Below are positions 43,943 through 53,988 of a stretch of 64,000 bases of DNA, in pieces. The notes beneath the pieces were generated by a model. It made no database searches and was not told the DNA's origin. It was given only the letters and a program-made list of their open reading frames with translations. Origin of the DNA: Oscheius dolichura (taxonomy: Eukaryota; Nematoda; Chromadorea; Rhabditida; Rhabditidae); contig OW051496.1 of assembly GCA_932521035.1 (NCBI GenBank), forward strand, positions 1,612,001 to 1,676,000. The letters are read 5' to 3'. Each line of letters opens with the position of its first letter. Within the stretch, counting starts at the first letter, position 1. Position numbers and translations under genes: made by a program.

Positions 43943-46290
43943 TTATTGCTTTAAATCGTTCGGATAAGAAGAAAGACGATACGCGAACTCTTGAGGAACG
44001 AGAACAGCAGACGGAGAGTGATAATATTTCAGCGCTAGAGGGAAAGAGGGGCCAACACGCCAATTGATTCCGTTAAATATTTGCACCTTATAATCATCCC
44101 AGCCAATTGCAAAGATTTCTCGACCAAGAACAAGTCCAACAGAAGCAAAAATAGGGGAGGTTAAGGGCGACAACTCTTTCCACTGTCCATTTTTCTCCAG
44201 TGGATCCAATTCCAGAACTGTGGTAGTCTTTTCTTTTTCATCCGAACCTATTACAACCAGCTTATTTCTATAACAAACGAGGGAATGGTAAGATCGAGGT
44301 GTTGGCATATCCGTCAGTTCAGTCCACACTCCACTCTCAGGATCGAAACATTCCACACTTTTCAATCTGGCATATCCTATTCCTCCACAAATATATATTT
44401 TCCCGTTACAGACTGCTGCAGCTGCATTACGTCTGCCATATTTCATGTCTCTAAAATCTCTTATTCCCAGAAAGATAATCAAAAGATTATAGGCTCCCTT
44501 TATAAAGATAACTTACGGCATCCGTGTCCATTTATCCTCCTTCGGATCATATCGTTCCACACTTTTTAGGCGTTTATCCTTTTCATTCCATCCTCCAAAC
44601 ACCCAAATGTATCCATTCCATTCCAAGAAACTATTATTAATATTTTTTCGTCTCTCATTCATATCAGCCAGTCGTCTCCATTCCATATTTTTGTCCAACT
44701 TGAAGAATGACTTGTCCCAGTTGATTATATAGAGTTCATCATCGAGATAAACAGCACCAACAGATAGAATATGGTCAGGAAATTCCATTCGTGAAACAGT
44801 CCAGGTGGATGTCTTCCGATTCCATAGTGTCATCTTGTTATTATCACTATCTTCTCTCACGACCAAAATCTAAAAAAGCGGAGCCCATTTTCTTTTGTAA
44901 CCCTCAAATTTTCACATACCGTATGTTCGAATTTTGCTGCAAAGGCACTGATTTCCTCAACCGAGGGCCTATCAGAAATGTTTCTTTGCCAGCATCTTAA
45001 AAATATTTTTATAGAATTTTCCAACAAACAAAGAAAACGAAATAAGGTTAATTTTGTAGGCCTTTTCAGCCCCAAACTTCATATTTCTACACCAACCTTT
45101 TCACAAAATTCCACGAATCCTCACTCATTTCTTCAATATCTATAGGCAGTTCTATACCATCATTTCCAACTTGTAGATGTTTCGAAGGGTACCTACTTTT
45201 ATATTGTACACTGATCAAATGAAATCACCCGACTTCCGGCATATAATTTCCCATATTGTTACTCCAAACGAATAAACATCAGCCGGGACTCCATAATCCT
45301 TTTCTGTTCCCACTATTTCCGGCGCCATGTAGGGATCGGTGCCTTTATGACTGGAAAAACAACATTACAGGGAAAGGAAGTGTCGTTTACCCGGAGCTAT
45401 AGGTATTTTGGTGAGAAATATTCCTAGCCAGGCCAAAATCAGCCAGTTTTAAATGAGTTCTTGTTGCTAGAAGGATGCTAAAAACGAGTATTAATAAACA
45501 GAGAAAATGTATACTTTCGGGGCTTGACGTCTCTGTGAAGTATTTCGTGTTCATGCAGATACTGTAGCCCATAGCCGATTTGCTGGATCCACAAGATTAT
45601 TAACTGCATGTCATATTGTTTGGAGACATCGTGTATTTCTGTTGTAAATGTACTTTTAAATTACCGTAAATCCTGTATTATAAGTCCGTGGGCTTCTATT
45701 TTTCAACCCTCCTCCCAGAGGGGCCTTGTATTGGAGGGTGGGCTTATAATACAGGATTTACGATAAATTAGAAGGAAGAGCACCTTGATCGAGGCTACCG
45801 AGTTCCATGTATTCCATCACGTATCCCGTATATATTGGTTTTTTTATAGAGTTGCCTCTATTTATTACCTCTCCATCCCAAATTACTCCGAATAATTCAA
45901 CAATATATGGATGGGTGTGCTGAAAATTTAAATGTAAACAATTTATAAGACGCGAGATGAGATATGCCAATTCTAATATCTTTTACCGTTTTCAATATTT
46001 TGATTTCTCTTTCAGATCCTATATCCGGTATGTTGAACCTTTTCACAGCGACAATTCTAAATAGGTATATTTTGAGGCAGAAAATACTCACCGTTTCGTT
46101 CTAGTGAGTCCCTTCACAAGTGTACCGGATCCTTTCCAAACCGAGCCACCTCCTCCCTCGCACACCCATTCTCGGTTTTTGATGTCATTCCAACGATAGT
46201 AGGGCACACCTATAGTACGAGATTAGAAAGAAATGGGAAAGCAACGCTACCATCTGGGGTGTATTTTACCGAGGAAAGGACACTCCCCAT
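43943..46290 (-). CDS. Protein kinase-Kelch fusion, copy 2, 575 aa, 11 exons
   Basis: Exons (minus): 46290-46251, 46209-46092, 46056-45987, 45919-45784, 45638-45515, 45477-45391, 45350-45234, 45195-45097, 44995-44920, 44869-44517, 44450-43943. Intron positions and phases are identical to copy 1. The N-terminus is again MGSVLSS. The catalytic loop is complete (HRDVKPRN), DFG lies in LKLADFGLARN, and GTDPYMAPEIV and CWQRNISDRPS are present. The P-loop reads CEGGGGSVWKG, so the first Gly of GxGxxG is Cys (codon at 46160-46162). Six Kelch blades follow. Introns are short and free of large insertions except a 103-bp MITE in intron 4. Probably expressed like copy 1 but without its transposon load. 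Function unknown. Confidence 0.83.
45662..45764. repeat. 103-bp MITE in intron 4 of kinase-Kelch copy 2
   Basis: TACCGTAAATCCTGTATTAT at the left is inverted as ATAATACAGGATTTACGATA at the right. It is absent from the same intron of copies 1 and 3, so it is a recent insertion. Confidence 0.85.
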
Positions 46291-46727
46291 AAGAAGGAGA
46301 TAGAAAGAATCTCTGAATAAGGGACAATTAGAGAGAACCAAACATTTTTGAGATGAGAAATTGAAAGGAAAAGAATAACTGTTGGCAATAAGAGTCCTTC
46401 AGTGGCGCCAAAGTGGATGCTTATCCTTTGAAAATACTGTGGAAAATGAGAAACTTTGCAGTCAATAAAACTCCGAGTTTAAAGTTTTAAGAAAAAAAAA
46501 GAGAGAGAGTGCCGGATGGTTTCCGTGCTGATAAGATAACCACTTCAGGGCAATGAAATGAGTCTGTGCACAATTTCTGGGATTATCAACAAGCTGATTA
46601 GAAGAGGCTCGTACTATTTTTTGAGGAGCTTGCTGTCCGTTCGCGCGAAGCCGAGTATCTGATACGGAGTCACATATGCTGCATATGATCTGCAATTATA
46701 AATACCGTTATTGAGACTAGAAACGTT

Positions 46728-47591
46728 TCACGCTCTTTCAAATTTACCCGTCTTCTTTCCGTTCACCATTTCCGAAATTAATTTGGCCCTTTGCCCCGAG
46801 AAAGCGACATTCGAAGTCTTTTGACCAATATTGTGAACTTGATAAGAAAATCGATGTGCCCGACACCCTTGCGTTGGTCGTTTGAAAGTGCGAAGCTTTT
46901 TCAGTTTATCGATCATTCCTTGTAATGTTATTTTTTCTTTGGCATCTTTGAGACTATCTGCATATGACAGGAGATATGGAAGATGCTCCTGATCGTCCCT
47001 GCCTTTTAGTCCTACTAGAAAACGAAGCACTTTATAGCCTTTCAAGTCGATTTTATCCATTACTTTGTGAAACCTTTCGTTTATTCTATCCCCATAACTC
47101 TGGTCATCCTCGAGGGAATTTTTATCAAATTCAGAAGTCCAACACAGATATTGACGTGTAAAAATTGATGTGGAAACTTCAAAAAGACTTTTCAGAGTTG
47201 TAACAGCTTCATCAAAAGTTAATTCTTTTGGTAGCTTGGGAAGGATATGGCTTTCAAAACGCCGATAGGTTTCAGTATCCAATTTCTCGGTTAACAGACG
47301 TAGACGAGATTTATCGTCCAATTGTTCTCCATCAATAGTAAAAATTTGCTCGTAACGTGAAAACCAATCTGTAAAAGATGTTTCTGAGCTCGGATGGAAT
47401 GAGAATTCAGGAATACGTCTACTGAGATCACTGATAATCCTTGTTGTATTACTCGAAGGTGGAGGATTTATTTCAGATAAATTATGACTAGACTCGATGG
47501 TGTTTAGTCTTTCCTCTTGCTTTACTAGCATTTCCTTCATCGATTGTAATAATTGCAGTAGTAGCGTGGGATCAGTTTGTTGACCTGACAT
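46728..47591 (-). CDS. Retrotransposon gag-like protein, 287 aa
   Basis: Begins MSGQQTDPTLLLQ and contains the capsid-like core of nematode Gypsy gag proteins: RIPEFSFHPSSETSFTDWFS, then RYEQIFTIDGEQLDDKSRLR, TETYRRFESHILPKLPKELT and YGDRINERFHKVMDKIDLKG. A zinc knuckle is not seen before the stop. A downstream open stretch (46695-46462, ICSICDSVSD) could be a continuation after a splice or a frameshift. The gene is a relic without pol. Parts of it are copied at 32808-33413. Confidence 0.75.
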   Translation of the reverse strand: MSGQQTDPTLLLQLLQSMKEMLVKQEERLNTIESSHNLSEINPPPSSNTTRIISDLSRRIPEFSFHPSSETSFTDWFSRYEQIFTIDGEQLDDKSRLRLLTEKLDTETYRRFESHILPKLPKELTFDEAVTTLKSLFEVSTSIFTRQYLCWTSEFDKNSLEDDQSYGDRINERFHKVMDKIDLKGYKVLRFLVGLKGRDDQEHLPYLLSYADSLKDAKEKITLQGMIDKLKKLRTFKRPTQGCRAHRFSYQVHNIGQKTSNVAFSGQRAKLISEMVNGKKTGKFERA

Positions 47592-47854
47592 TGTAGCTAA
47601 TGAAATTTATAGGGATGATAAATATCAATAAGCTTTAGAAAATTCCGGAAGATCAGATGTCTTTACAATAACGATGATTATCGAACAGACTTATTTGAGG
47701 TGCAGATGTTGCGATGGTCCTCAAGTACTGAAATATCAACTGATGTATGTAAATCAAATAGTACTGTAGGGGGTAGTTCGGTAGTTCGTATTGATTTGGC
47801 CAAAACTCGATGGGTTTGGTCTTACAAATCAATTCCTTGACGTGGTCGCCAATT

Positions 47855-48100
47855 TGTTATGTCTCGACTCTTGGTAGAGAAGGACACACAAAAGATAAAG
47901 TCTCTAAGGAAGAAGAGAACAAGTGGTATACAATTATAGTTTATATACACAATAAAATGAGGACAATCAATCAAGACAACCGCTCGGCGCGTAGGCACGA
48001 GTGAGACTGATTAGCGCGTGACGAAAGAAATGTAAGCAGGTAACATTTGCGTGCGCGCTAAAACAAGAGGGGAAAAGGTTCTGTTGAGCCGGACTCAACA
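47855..48100 (-). repeat. Long terminal repeat
   Basis: TG...CA bounded, 246 bp, with the primer-binding site immediately internal (47836-47852). Its upstream edge falls inside the coding region of the small secreted gene at 48058-48382. Confidence 0.75.
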
Positions 48101-48382
48101 GTGTGTAAAAAGATCGACTGTTTTAGTCGGATTCCCAATGCGCGCCCAGAACATGAAACTAGCGGCTGTACTTCTTTAAAACCATACTTGACGCAAATAT
48201 CCTCGCCAGCTGAACAAGGTTCCGAAATGGGCACAACATGATTTGATTTATCTTTCTCTAAAACAATTAAATTTTGACCTCTAGATGGACGTTAGTTTAC
48301 CTCCACGCGGACAGCTGAGAGATGAAGAGCCAGCGGTCATGGGCAGCAGAAAGACGAGAGCGAGGTACGTTGAAAGCGACAT
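48058..48382 (-). pseudogene. Small secreted protein, 3' end replaced by an LTR
   Basis: Exon 1 (48382-48301) encodes a signal peptide, MSLSTYLALVFLLPMTAGSS, then SLSCPRG. Exon 2 (48209-48058) continues with CVKYGFKEVQPLVSC. The LTR begins at 48100, so the last 13 codons (VESGSTEPFPLLF) are retrotransposon sequence and the stop lies in the LTR. The predicted 77-aa product keeps its signal peptide and three Cys. A TATA box lies 32 nt upstream. The original C-terminus is lost, so this is a truncated gene or a chimeric one. Confidence 0.6.
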
Positions 48383-48413
48383 TGCTTGAATGAACTGCGA
48401 CTGCCCTTTCTTT

Positions 48414-48422
48414 CCTTTTATA
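48414..48422 (-). promoter_or_regulatory. TATA box of the small secreted gene
   Basis: TATAAAAGG on the minus strand, 32 nt before the ATG at 48382. Confidence 0.65.
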
Positions 48423-48447
48423 CCAAAATTTCTAATCTTTTTTTTAA

Positions 48448-48987
48448 AGGGACAGTATCACACGCTCCAATCGTGTGAGCAAAGTGTGAGCAAAATGGGG
48501 GCGCGCTTACTACTATTTGCATTCCAGAAGGGAATCTATGCATTTTTACAATTTTTTGAGCTTCTATCCATTTTCGCCGACCCCAAATTACTATAAAACA
48601 ATTTAGAAAACATGTAAATGTAGTAAAATATGAAAGAAAAAAGCAATATCGAAAATAATGCCTTCGAAATCCATAAATTTGTTTTTTTGCTGAATTATGT
48701 TTTGGTTCATATACCAAATTGTTCCGTATAATTTGCCTAATTTATTGCAATAAAAATCACAAAAGAAACATCAAGAAAAAACTTGCTATAACAGAAACTC
48801 GTATAATTAGTTTTTTTTTCTGTTGAGTTATGATTTCGTTCATATATCAAAATGTGCATTTTTCTCTACCCTATTTATTGCAATAAAAATAAACAGAAAA
48901 ATATAAGGAAAGCTGTATAAAATGCAAATTACGAATGCAGTGAGGATTATTGTATCAATTCGCAATGGGGCGTGTGCTACGGTCTCT
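48448..48987. mobile_element. TTAA-flanked piggyBac-like MITE, tandem element 1
   Basis: AGGGACAGTATCACACGC at the left and GCGTGTGCTACGGTCTCT at the right are inverted, each abutting TTAA. Related in reverse orientation to 31195-31742. Weak open frames inside (48390-48717) are not genes. Confidence 0.85.
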
Positions 48988-48991
48988 TTAA

Positions 48992-49383
48992 AGGGACAGT
49001 ATCACACGCTCCAATCGTGTAACGCAGAATGGGGCGCGCTTACTATTTTTTGCGTTCATATACCACTTTCTAGGCATTTTTACTGTTTTTAAACCATTTA
49101 TCCGTTTTTGGCAACCCCAACTTACTATAAAACAGTCGAGAAGGTACAAAAAAATGTCTAAATAAAAAAGAAACAAGCAATTTCAATAGAATACAAAATT
49201 TGCAAAATTCGTTTTTCGCCGAGTTATGTTTTCGTTCGTATATCAAATTGATCCTTATAATTTGCTTAATTTATTGCAATAAAAATCAACAGAAAAAAAG
49301 TAAGAAAAGTCATAGTAAAAAACAAATTCACCAATTAGGGGGATACTGTACCAATTCGCAATGGCGCGTGTGTTACGGTCCCT
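48992..49383. mobile_element. TTAA-flanked piggyBac-like MITE, tandem element 2
   Basis: Begins AGGGACAGTATCACACGC and ends GCGTGTGTTACGGTCCCT, sharing the TTAA at 48988-48991 with element 1. The right flank is TTAA at 49384-49387, followed by a short repeat of AGATAATCTTTTTT. Confidence 0.85.
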
Positions 49384-49387
49384 TTAA

Positions 49388-49772
49388 GTGGATAATCTTT
49401 TTTGAGCAGATAATCTTTTTTAAGTAGATAATCTTTTTTTTTCTCCTGTCAAAACTATTCATTAGCTCCATTACTTTGCGAAGTGGCGATCGTTCCCCTC
49501 GTGCATCATACAATAATCAATTGAAAATCTAGTGAATTTTAAACTTTATTTGATCATTTTTCATATTTATTAACCCGACCAAAATCAATATGTACACAAT
49601 AAAGAAAAAGAATAAATTCCGATGATTAAACGCCAGTGAATCCCTCCAGTTTCCCGAATTTAAACGACCCTTGAATAGCCAACCACCCCATAGAGTTCAA
49701 AGATATGGAGTTTTTCGTGGTTGTAAGGTTAAAAAAGGAAGAAGAAAAAATAATACACCGTTAAAATAACTA
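49388..49772. other. No gene recognised
   Basis: Three tandem GATAATCTTTTTT units (49392-49438), then the AT-rich 3' flank of the TMEM55-like gene. Confidence 0.5.
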
Positions 49773-51660
49773 CTAGGCCCAGTTCGGGCGATCCCTGCGT
49801 TCAGAAAAGCCGAGTACTGGACTGCTCTTCATGAAGTAGCGAAATTTGAGCCAGATTACAGTGAAGAAAATCGTTGGGATGAGAGAAATGGCCCAGAGCG
49901 CGTAACATATTGGTTGAAACTGAAAATATGAAGAAAACTGTGAAATTACGAAGAAAACATACCCCAAGGAACACTGCCAACAGGTAAAGAACATTGAGAA
50001 TTAGAGCAACGGCTGTGATTCGCAACCACCGGCGAGCTTCTTCCTCCGCGAATCCTTCCATAGAAGAACTGTAATTATTAGGTTAAAGTAATTTGAATTT
50101 ACTTACGACTTTTGACAAAATGTACAGGTAACCATGGAACTGTTTGAAAGCTTAAAAAGGAACACTTCGTGGCAGTGAACGCAGGAGATGCACCAGCCAT
50201 CATCACGGCCAAAATGGTCGACTGGGAGATGAGCATCCGTTGAGACTAAAAGAGGGTTGTTTTGTCGGTTGGGTAGACATTACCTAAAGTAATTATGCGC
50301 AGGCAGGTGATTCCCGGGCATCTCACTTTTATTGCAGTTGCATTGACCAGTATAAGGCATCTACAAGCACAGCGGACATATCTAGAACGTTTGTAGTCCT
50401 TTTCCAACGGAAAGAATTTCCCATTGGAGACCGTTTGGCAATCTGGCGAACAAAAGCACCCGAATTTTAGATTCAAATTGGAAATCAGGCAACTTTTGTT
50501 CGCTAGATTCGTAAATGCTTCCCATCAGAGAATCCTTTCCGTTGGAAATGGACTATAATTTTTGATTCATAGGATATTCTCAAGGAAATGGATTTATTGC
50601 GGTTTGATGAAGTCAAAAAGCGTGTCCACAATTAATATAAGACTGTTCTCCGGCATTTTTGAACTATTTTATGGGCATTTTGAAATTTGGTTGCAGAGTT
50701 TTGGGACTCGGATTTCCAGAATGGGTTCCAAAGGCTCAAACTCCAGGGAACATTTGCGGCAGCCGGTACAACTGTCCTACAGACCGTTTCCGACCTCCGA
50801 AAAGACTCATTTCAGTTGTAGAATTGAAAATTAGGGGAGTTTGGACGCAATATTCGCAAAGGTCCGAAAGAGCCTGGTTCCTCATCTATTGAATTGAAAA
50901 GTTAGTTAGGGAGCCCGGTTTAGAAGTGCCGCTGTTTTGTTCAAGTTTTAGAGCTTTTAACGTTCTACAAAATGGATTTTTAATAACTAGAAATGGTCTA
51001 GAATTGGCCAATATTCATTGCAGAAGACTAGCAATCTCAAAATTGTGGGAGTTCAATTTGTTCTAGGGAATTGGATGGCATATTCTGCCTTTCAAAGGCT
51101 TTCAAAATGAGATTGCGTCTTTCTTTCCGTTCTAATAGGTATTCTGAAGTAAAAACAATAGAGAAAAGCTTACTTCCTGCCCGGAGCAGCCGGTAGAATG
51201 GGAGTGGCTTCACGGCATACTGCGCATTTTACCACACGTTTTTTTTCTTCGCCCTTCAAGATCAATTTTTTGTCTGCAGCAAACACGGCAACTGACAAAC
51301 TGGTCTGTGTAAATTTAAAAAAATATATTATGGATAGCCCACCGTCAACAGTTAGTTCACTCTCGAGGGCTTCAGCTCCGGCAACACTCGCCGGAACATC
51401 AAAGCTATCTGGATTCAGTGGTACAACGGCTAGAGGTGCCCCTTCATCTATTGTTTCTAATGCACCTGGAACAATTTATTTATACTAAAATAAAGAATTC
51501 TTGAAATGGGTACCAACAAAAGGAAAACTTACGAGAGCTCGAAGGCAAAAAGGCATTTTGCAGACTAAAATGTAAGTGGGCTCTCTTATTGTTAGCCGCC
51601 TGCGGACTGTGGGAACCCGACGGGGAAGGGCACTGTTTCTTTGGAGGCAACCCGTTGGTC
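49773..51660 (-). CDS. TMEM55/PIP4P-like two-transmembrane protein lacking catalytic residues
   Basis: Exons read from about 51660 (RTNGLPPKKQ, after a TTAG acceptor; a first exon with ATG is not assigned) to 49773. The order is PLAVVPLNPDSF, DDQFVSCRVC, VVKCAVCREATPI, APGRKYVRCACRCL, then TAIKVRCPG, WCISCVHCHEVFLF, VTCTFCQKSSS, and two TM helices (ITAVALILNVLYLLAVFLG; AISLIPTIFFTVIWL). This cysteine series is diagnostic of TMEM55 (PIP4P) phosphatidylinositol-4,5-bisphosphate 4-phosphatases of late endosomes and lysosomes. The family CX5R motif is replaced by V-N-A-T-A-I-K (Cys to Val, Arg to Lys), so catalysis is unlikely. A one-base shift at an A8 run (51239-51246) breaks the frame before VVKC. 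A TATAGTCC-type MITE (50393-50556) sits in an intron. Confidence 0.78.
50393..50556. repeat. TATAGTCC-type MITE in a TMEM55-like intron
   Basis: TAGTCCTTTTCCAACGGAAA at the left is inverted as TTTCCGTTGGAAATGGACTA at the right. Confidence 0.8.
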
Positions 51661-51926
51661 CTAAGAGGAAGAGTTCCTCGAGAGATACGGGATACGTAAC
51701 AGTTAGATTTTTAGAAATTGTAACATTTGGAGCCCTGAAAGGTGGGAAGAGCATTGAGACACAACTTTGTCATGTGGAAAAACTAGAAAAGAACAACAAC
51801 TAGCCAAAGGTGGCTCTAATTATTCAATTTCTAAAACAAAAACAGGTACATGGATCGTTTATTTTTAAGATACAAATAGTGCAGTCATCTTCTTTTACGC
51901 GGCGCTCAGATTTTCTCTTGAGAACC

Positions 51927-53558
51927 CTAAAAAGAGCTATTTTTCTTCAGTAAAAACGAGAACAGACCCTCATTTGAGATGGAGTCTGCCGGAGAAAGTC
52001 GTGACGAAGCATCGTAGGTGGGCCGCTGCTTCGGCATCGGATGCAGTACTTCCAGGATAATGGACTTCACCTCGCGGCTGCCTTGCCACTTGGAGGAGAA
52101 TTTGACCTTGTGGCCGAGTTGATCCTTGACTATCTTCTCTTGATCCCGATCATCAAACGGGAAGTGGTCAGTGGTCGAGACGTACATGATGATGCCGACA
52201 GACCAAACGTCAGCCGGGCGGCCGTAATACGACTTGGAGAGGACGATTTCCGGCGCTACGTAGGCGCGACTGCCGCAGAAGGTGTTGGACTTCTCCTTCG
52301 GTCTGAAAACAACAATATAGGGCGGTTTTCATTGTTCCACAATAGTTTGATCCGTCAAAAATAGAAATTTCCAGTCTTATAGAGCAAATTCTGCTTCCGT
52401 TCTCTGTTGATTTCCAAAAACGACTCACTCCAGATGCCTGGCAAAGCCGAAATCTCCCAATTTGACATTCTCGCAAGCGTCCAGCATAATATTTTCACAC
52501 TTGAGATCCCGATGGCAGATCTTCTTCTTGTCCAGGTATTCCAAGGCCTCGACCAGTTGGCGAAAGGTTATCTTCATGTCCTTCTCCGTCATTCCTCGGT
52601 GTCCCTGTCCTTGCTAATAGTTAGTTATATTATTGTCTAGAGTTATCAAAATACAAACCAGCTTCTTAATCTTGCAGAGAAGATCACCGCCAGCGGCAAA
52701 TTCGGTCGTAAAGACAACAAACGGCAGCGTGTCGCGGAAGTCCTTGATTGCATTTTTGCGAGGAAACCCAAGATGTTGCGGTGATTAAGCTCTCGGACAA
52801 TTTGCATCTCACGTGGAAGAAAACGGCTCACGTAGTCATTTGGAACTCTGAAAATGCAATCGTTAATGTGGCATAAAATGAGAAGAAATGGTTTTTGGAT
52901 CGGTCCGTTATAAAGGCATCCGGAGACCTATTGGATCGGCTACTCTAGCCGGGCCGGGGCCGAAAACCCCATGTTCTCTATTCGCTCTAATTAGCGGCCG
53001 TTTTGAGGAACAGTCGGAAACACTGCAGCGATTCTCCTCGCCACCGGTCATGCTTCATTTCCAAAGTCACCGATAATATTTAATACGACACCGTAAAATT
53101 TTAAAAATTTGCTTTCGAAAGGGTGGTTGCTGATAATTTGGGCATTTCTAAAAGAGCATTCCCAAAGTGTCGGTCGTAGAATAAGGAAGTTTTTACGAAT
53201 TTCACAACCGCCTTGAACTGTTTGGGCAACGCACTTCCAGGTGTATATTTTTCGTAATAACCGACTTCGTGTGAATGATCTTGATGGCAACAGGCGACCG
53301 ATTCTCCTTCTCACTTGCAATGATCGCTTTGATGACGACGGAATAGCTTCCGCTGCCGAGTGTCTCGCCAATTTGTACTCCTTCATCTTGTAACTTTTTC
53401 AACAGCTGGGCATAGCCGGGATCTTGGGCTAGGTCGCGTTCATTTTCCTGGCTACGTGATTTCTTGGCTTTCTTCCGCGGAGTTGACGGCTTTTGAGCCG
53501 ATTTCTTCGAATTATTCCGTGATCCGGCGGCTTCGCTACTGTTGTGCACGCGATTCAT
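51927..53558 (-). CDS. TSSK-like serine/threonine kinase, 344 aa if one frameshift is corrected
   Basis: Exons (minus): 53558-53266, 52847-52659, 52604-52429, 52302-51927. A basic N-terminal extension (KKSAQKPSTPRKKAKK) precedes the kinase: GETLGSGSYSVVIKA, VAIKII, then VPNDYVSRFLPREMQIVREL, HRDLKCEN, LGDFGFARHL, SNTFCGSRAYVAPEIV and DHFPFDDRD. The YVSRFLPRE, HRDLKCEN and FCGSRAY blocks are characteristic of testis-specific serine kinases, which act in late sperm development; an MSP-domain gene lies in the same window. Exon 2 must shift by one base at an A5 run (52753-52757) to read FRDTLPFVVFTTEFAAGGDL; with that, all phases agree. The first donor is a weak GTCGG. An error in the assembly is as likely as a pseudogene. 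Confidence 0.78.
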
Positions 53559-53988
53559 CGAAGAAACACCAGCCGGCCCGGAAGACAAAAAGACGAGTGA
53601 ATAAAGAAATCGACAATCTTTAGACTGCTTGTTGACGGCAAAAAACTGGTAAACTGCAAAATGACTCTGTTTCCCAATCAGTAAACGAAATACACTGCCT
53701 AAACCACCAGAACTCTCCAATTTCCGTTTCTCACATAGGAATTCTCCTTTTATTTGAAGATGCAAGACTTGGATCCTTCTTGAGACTGTGAAAATGATAA
53801 AAGTTGTAGAAAAACTGTTCAAGTTGTTTTTCTGTCTAAATGTTCGCGTCAACAGCATCTTAATTCAAACCGAAAATTTCGCTTCTAACCGGCAGAATAC
53901 ATGTTTTTGACAAGAATATCCAATAAGATGGCCGAGATCTCGCTTCTCTTCATTCTCTGTCTTTTCTCTGCTGGCTAGCGGCAGTCCA

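Larger units (their letters stand above)
46728..48100 (-). mobile_element. LTR retrotransposon remnant: 5' LTR, primer site and gag
   Basis: The 246-bp LTR (48100-47855) starts TGTTGAGTCCGGCTC and ends GACATAACA, has a TATATAAA promoter-like motif near 47940, and is followed two bases later by TGGCGACCACGTCAAGG, a tRNA primer-binding-type sequence. A gag frame follows. No protease, reverse transcriptase or 3' LTR is present; the element ends near kinase-Kelch copy 2. Confidence 0.8.
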
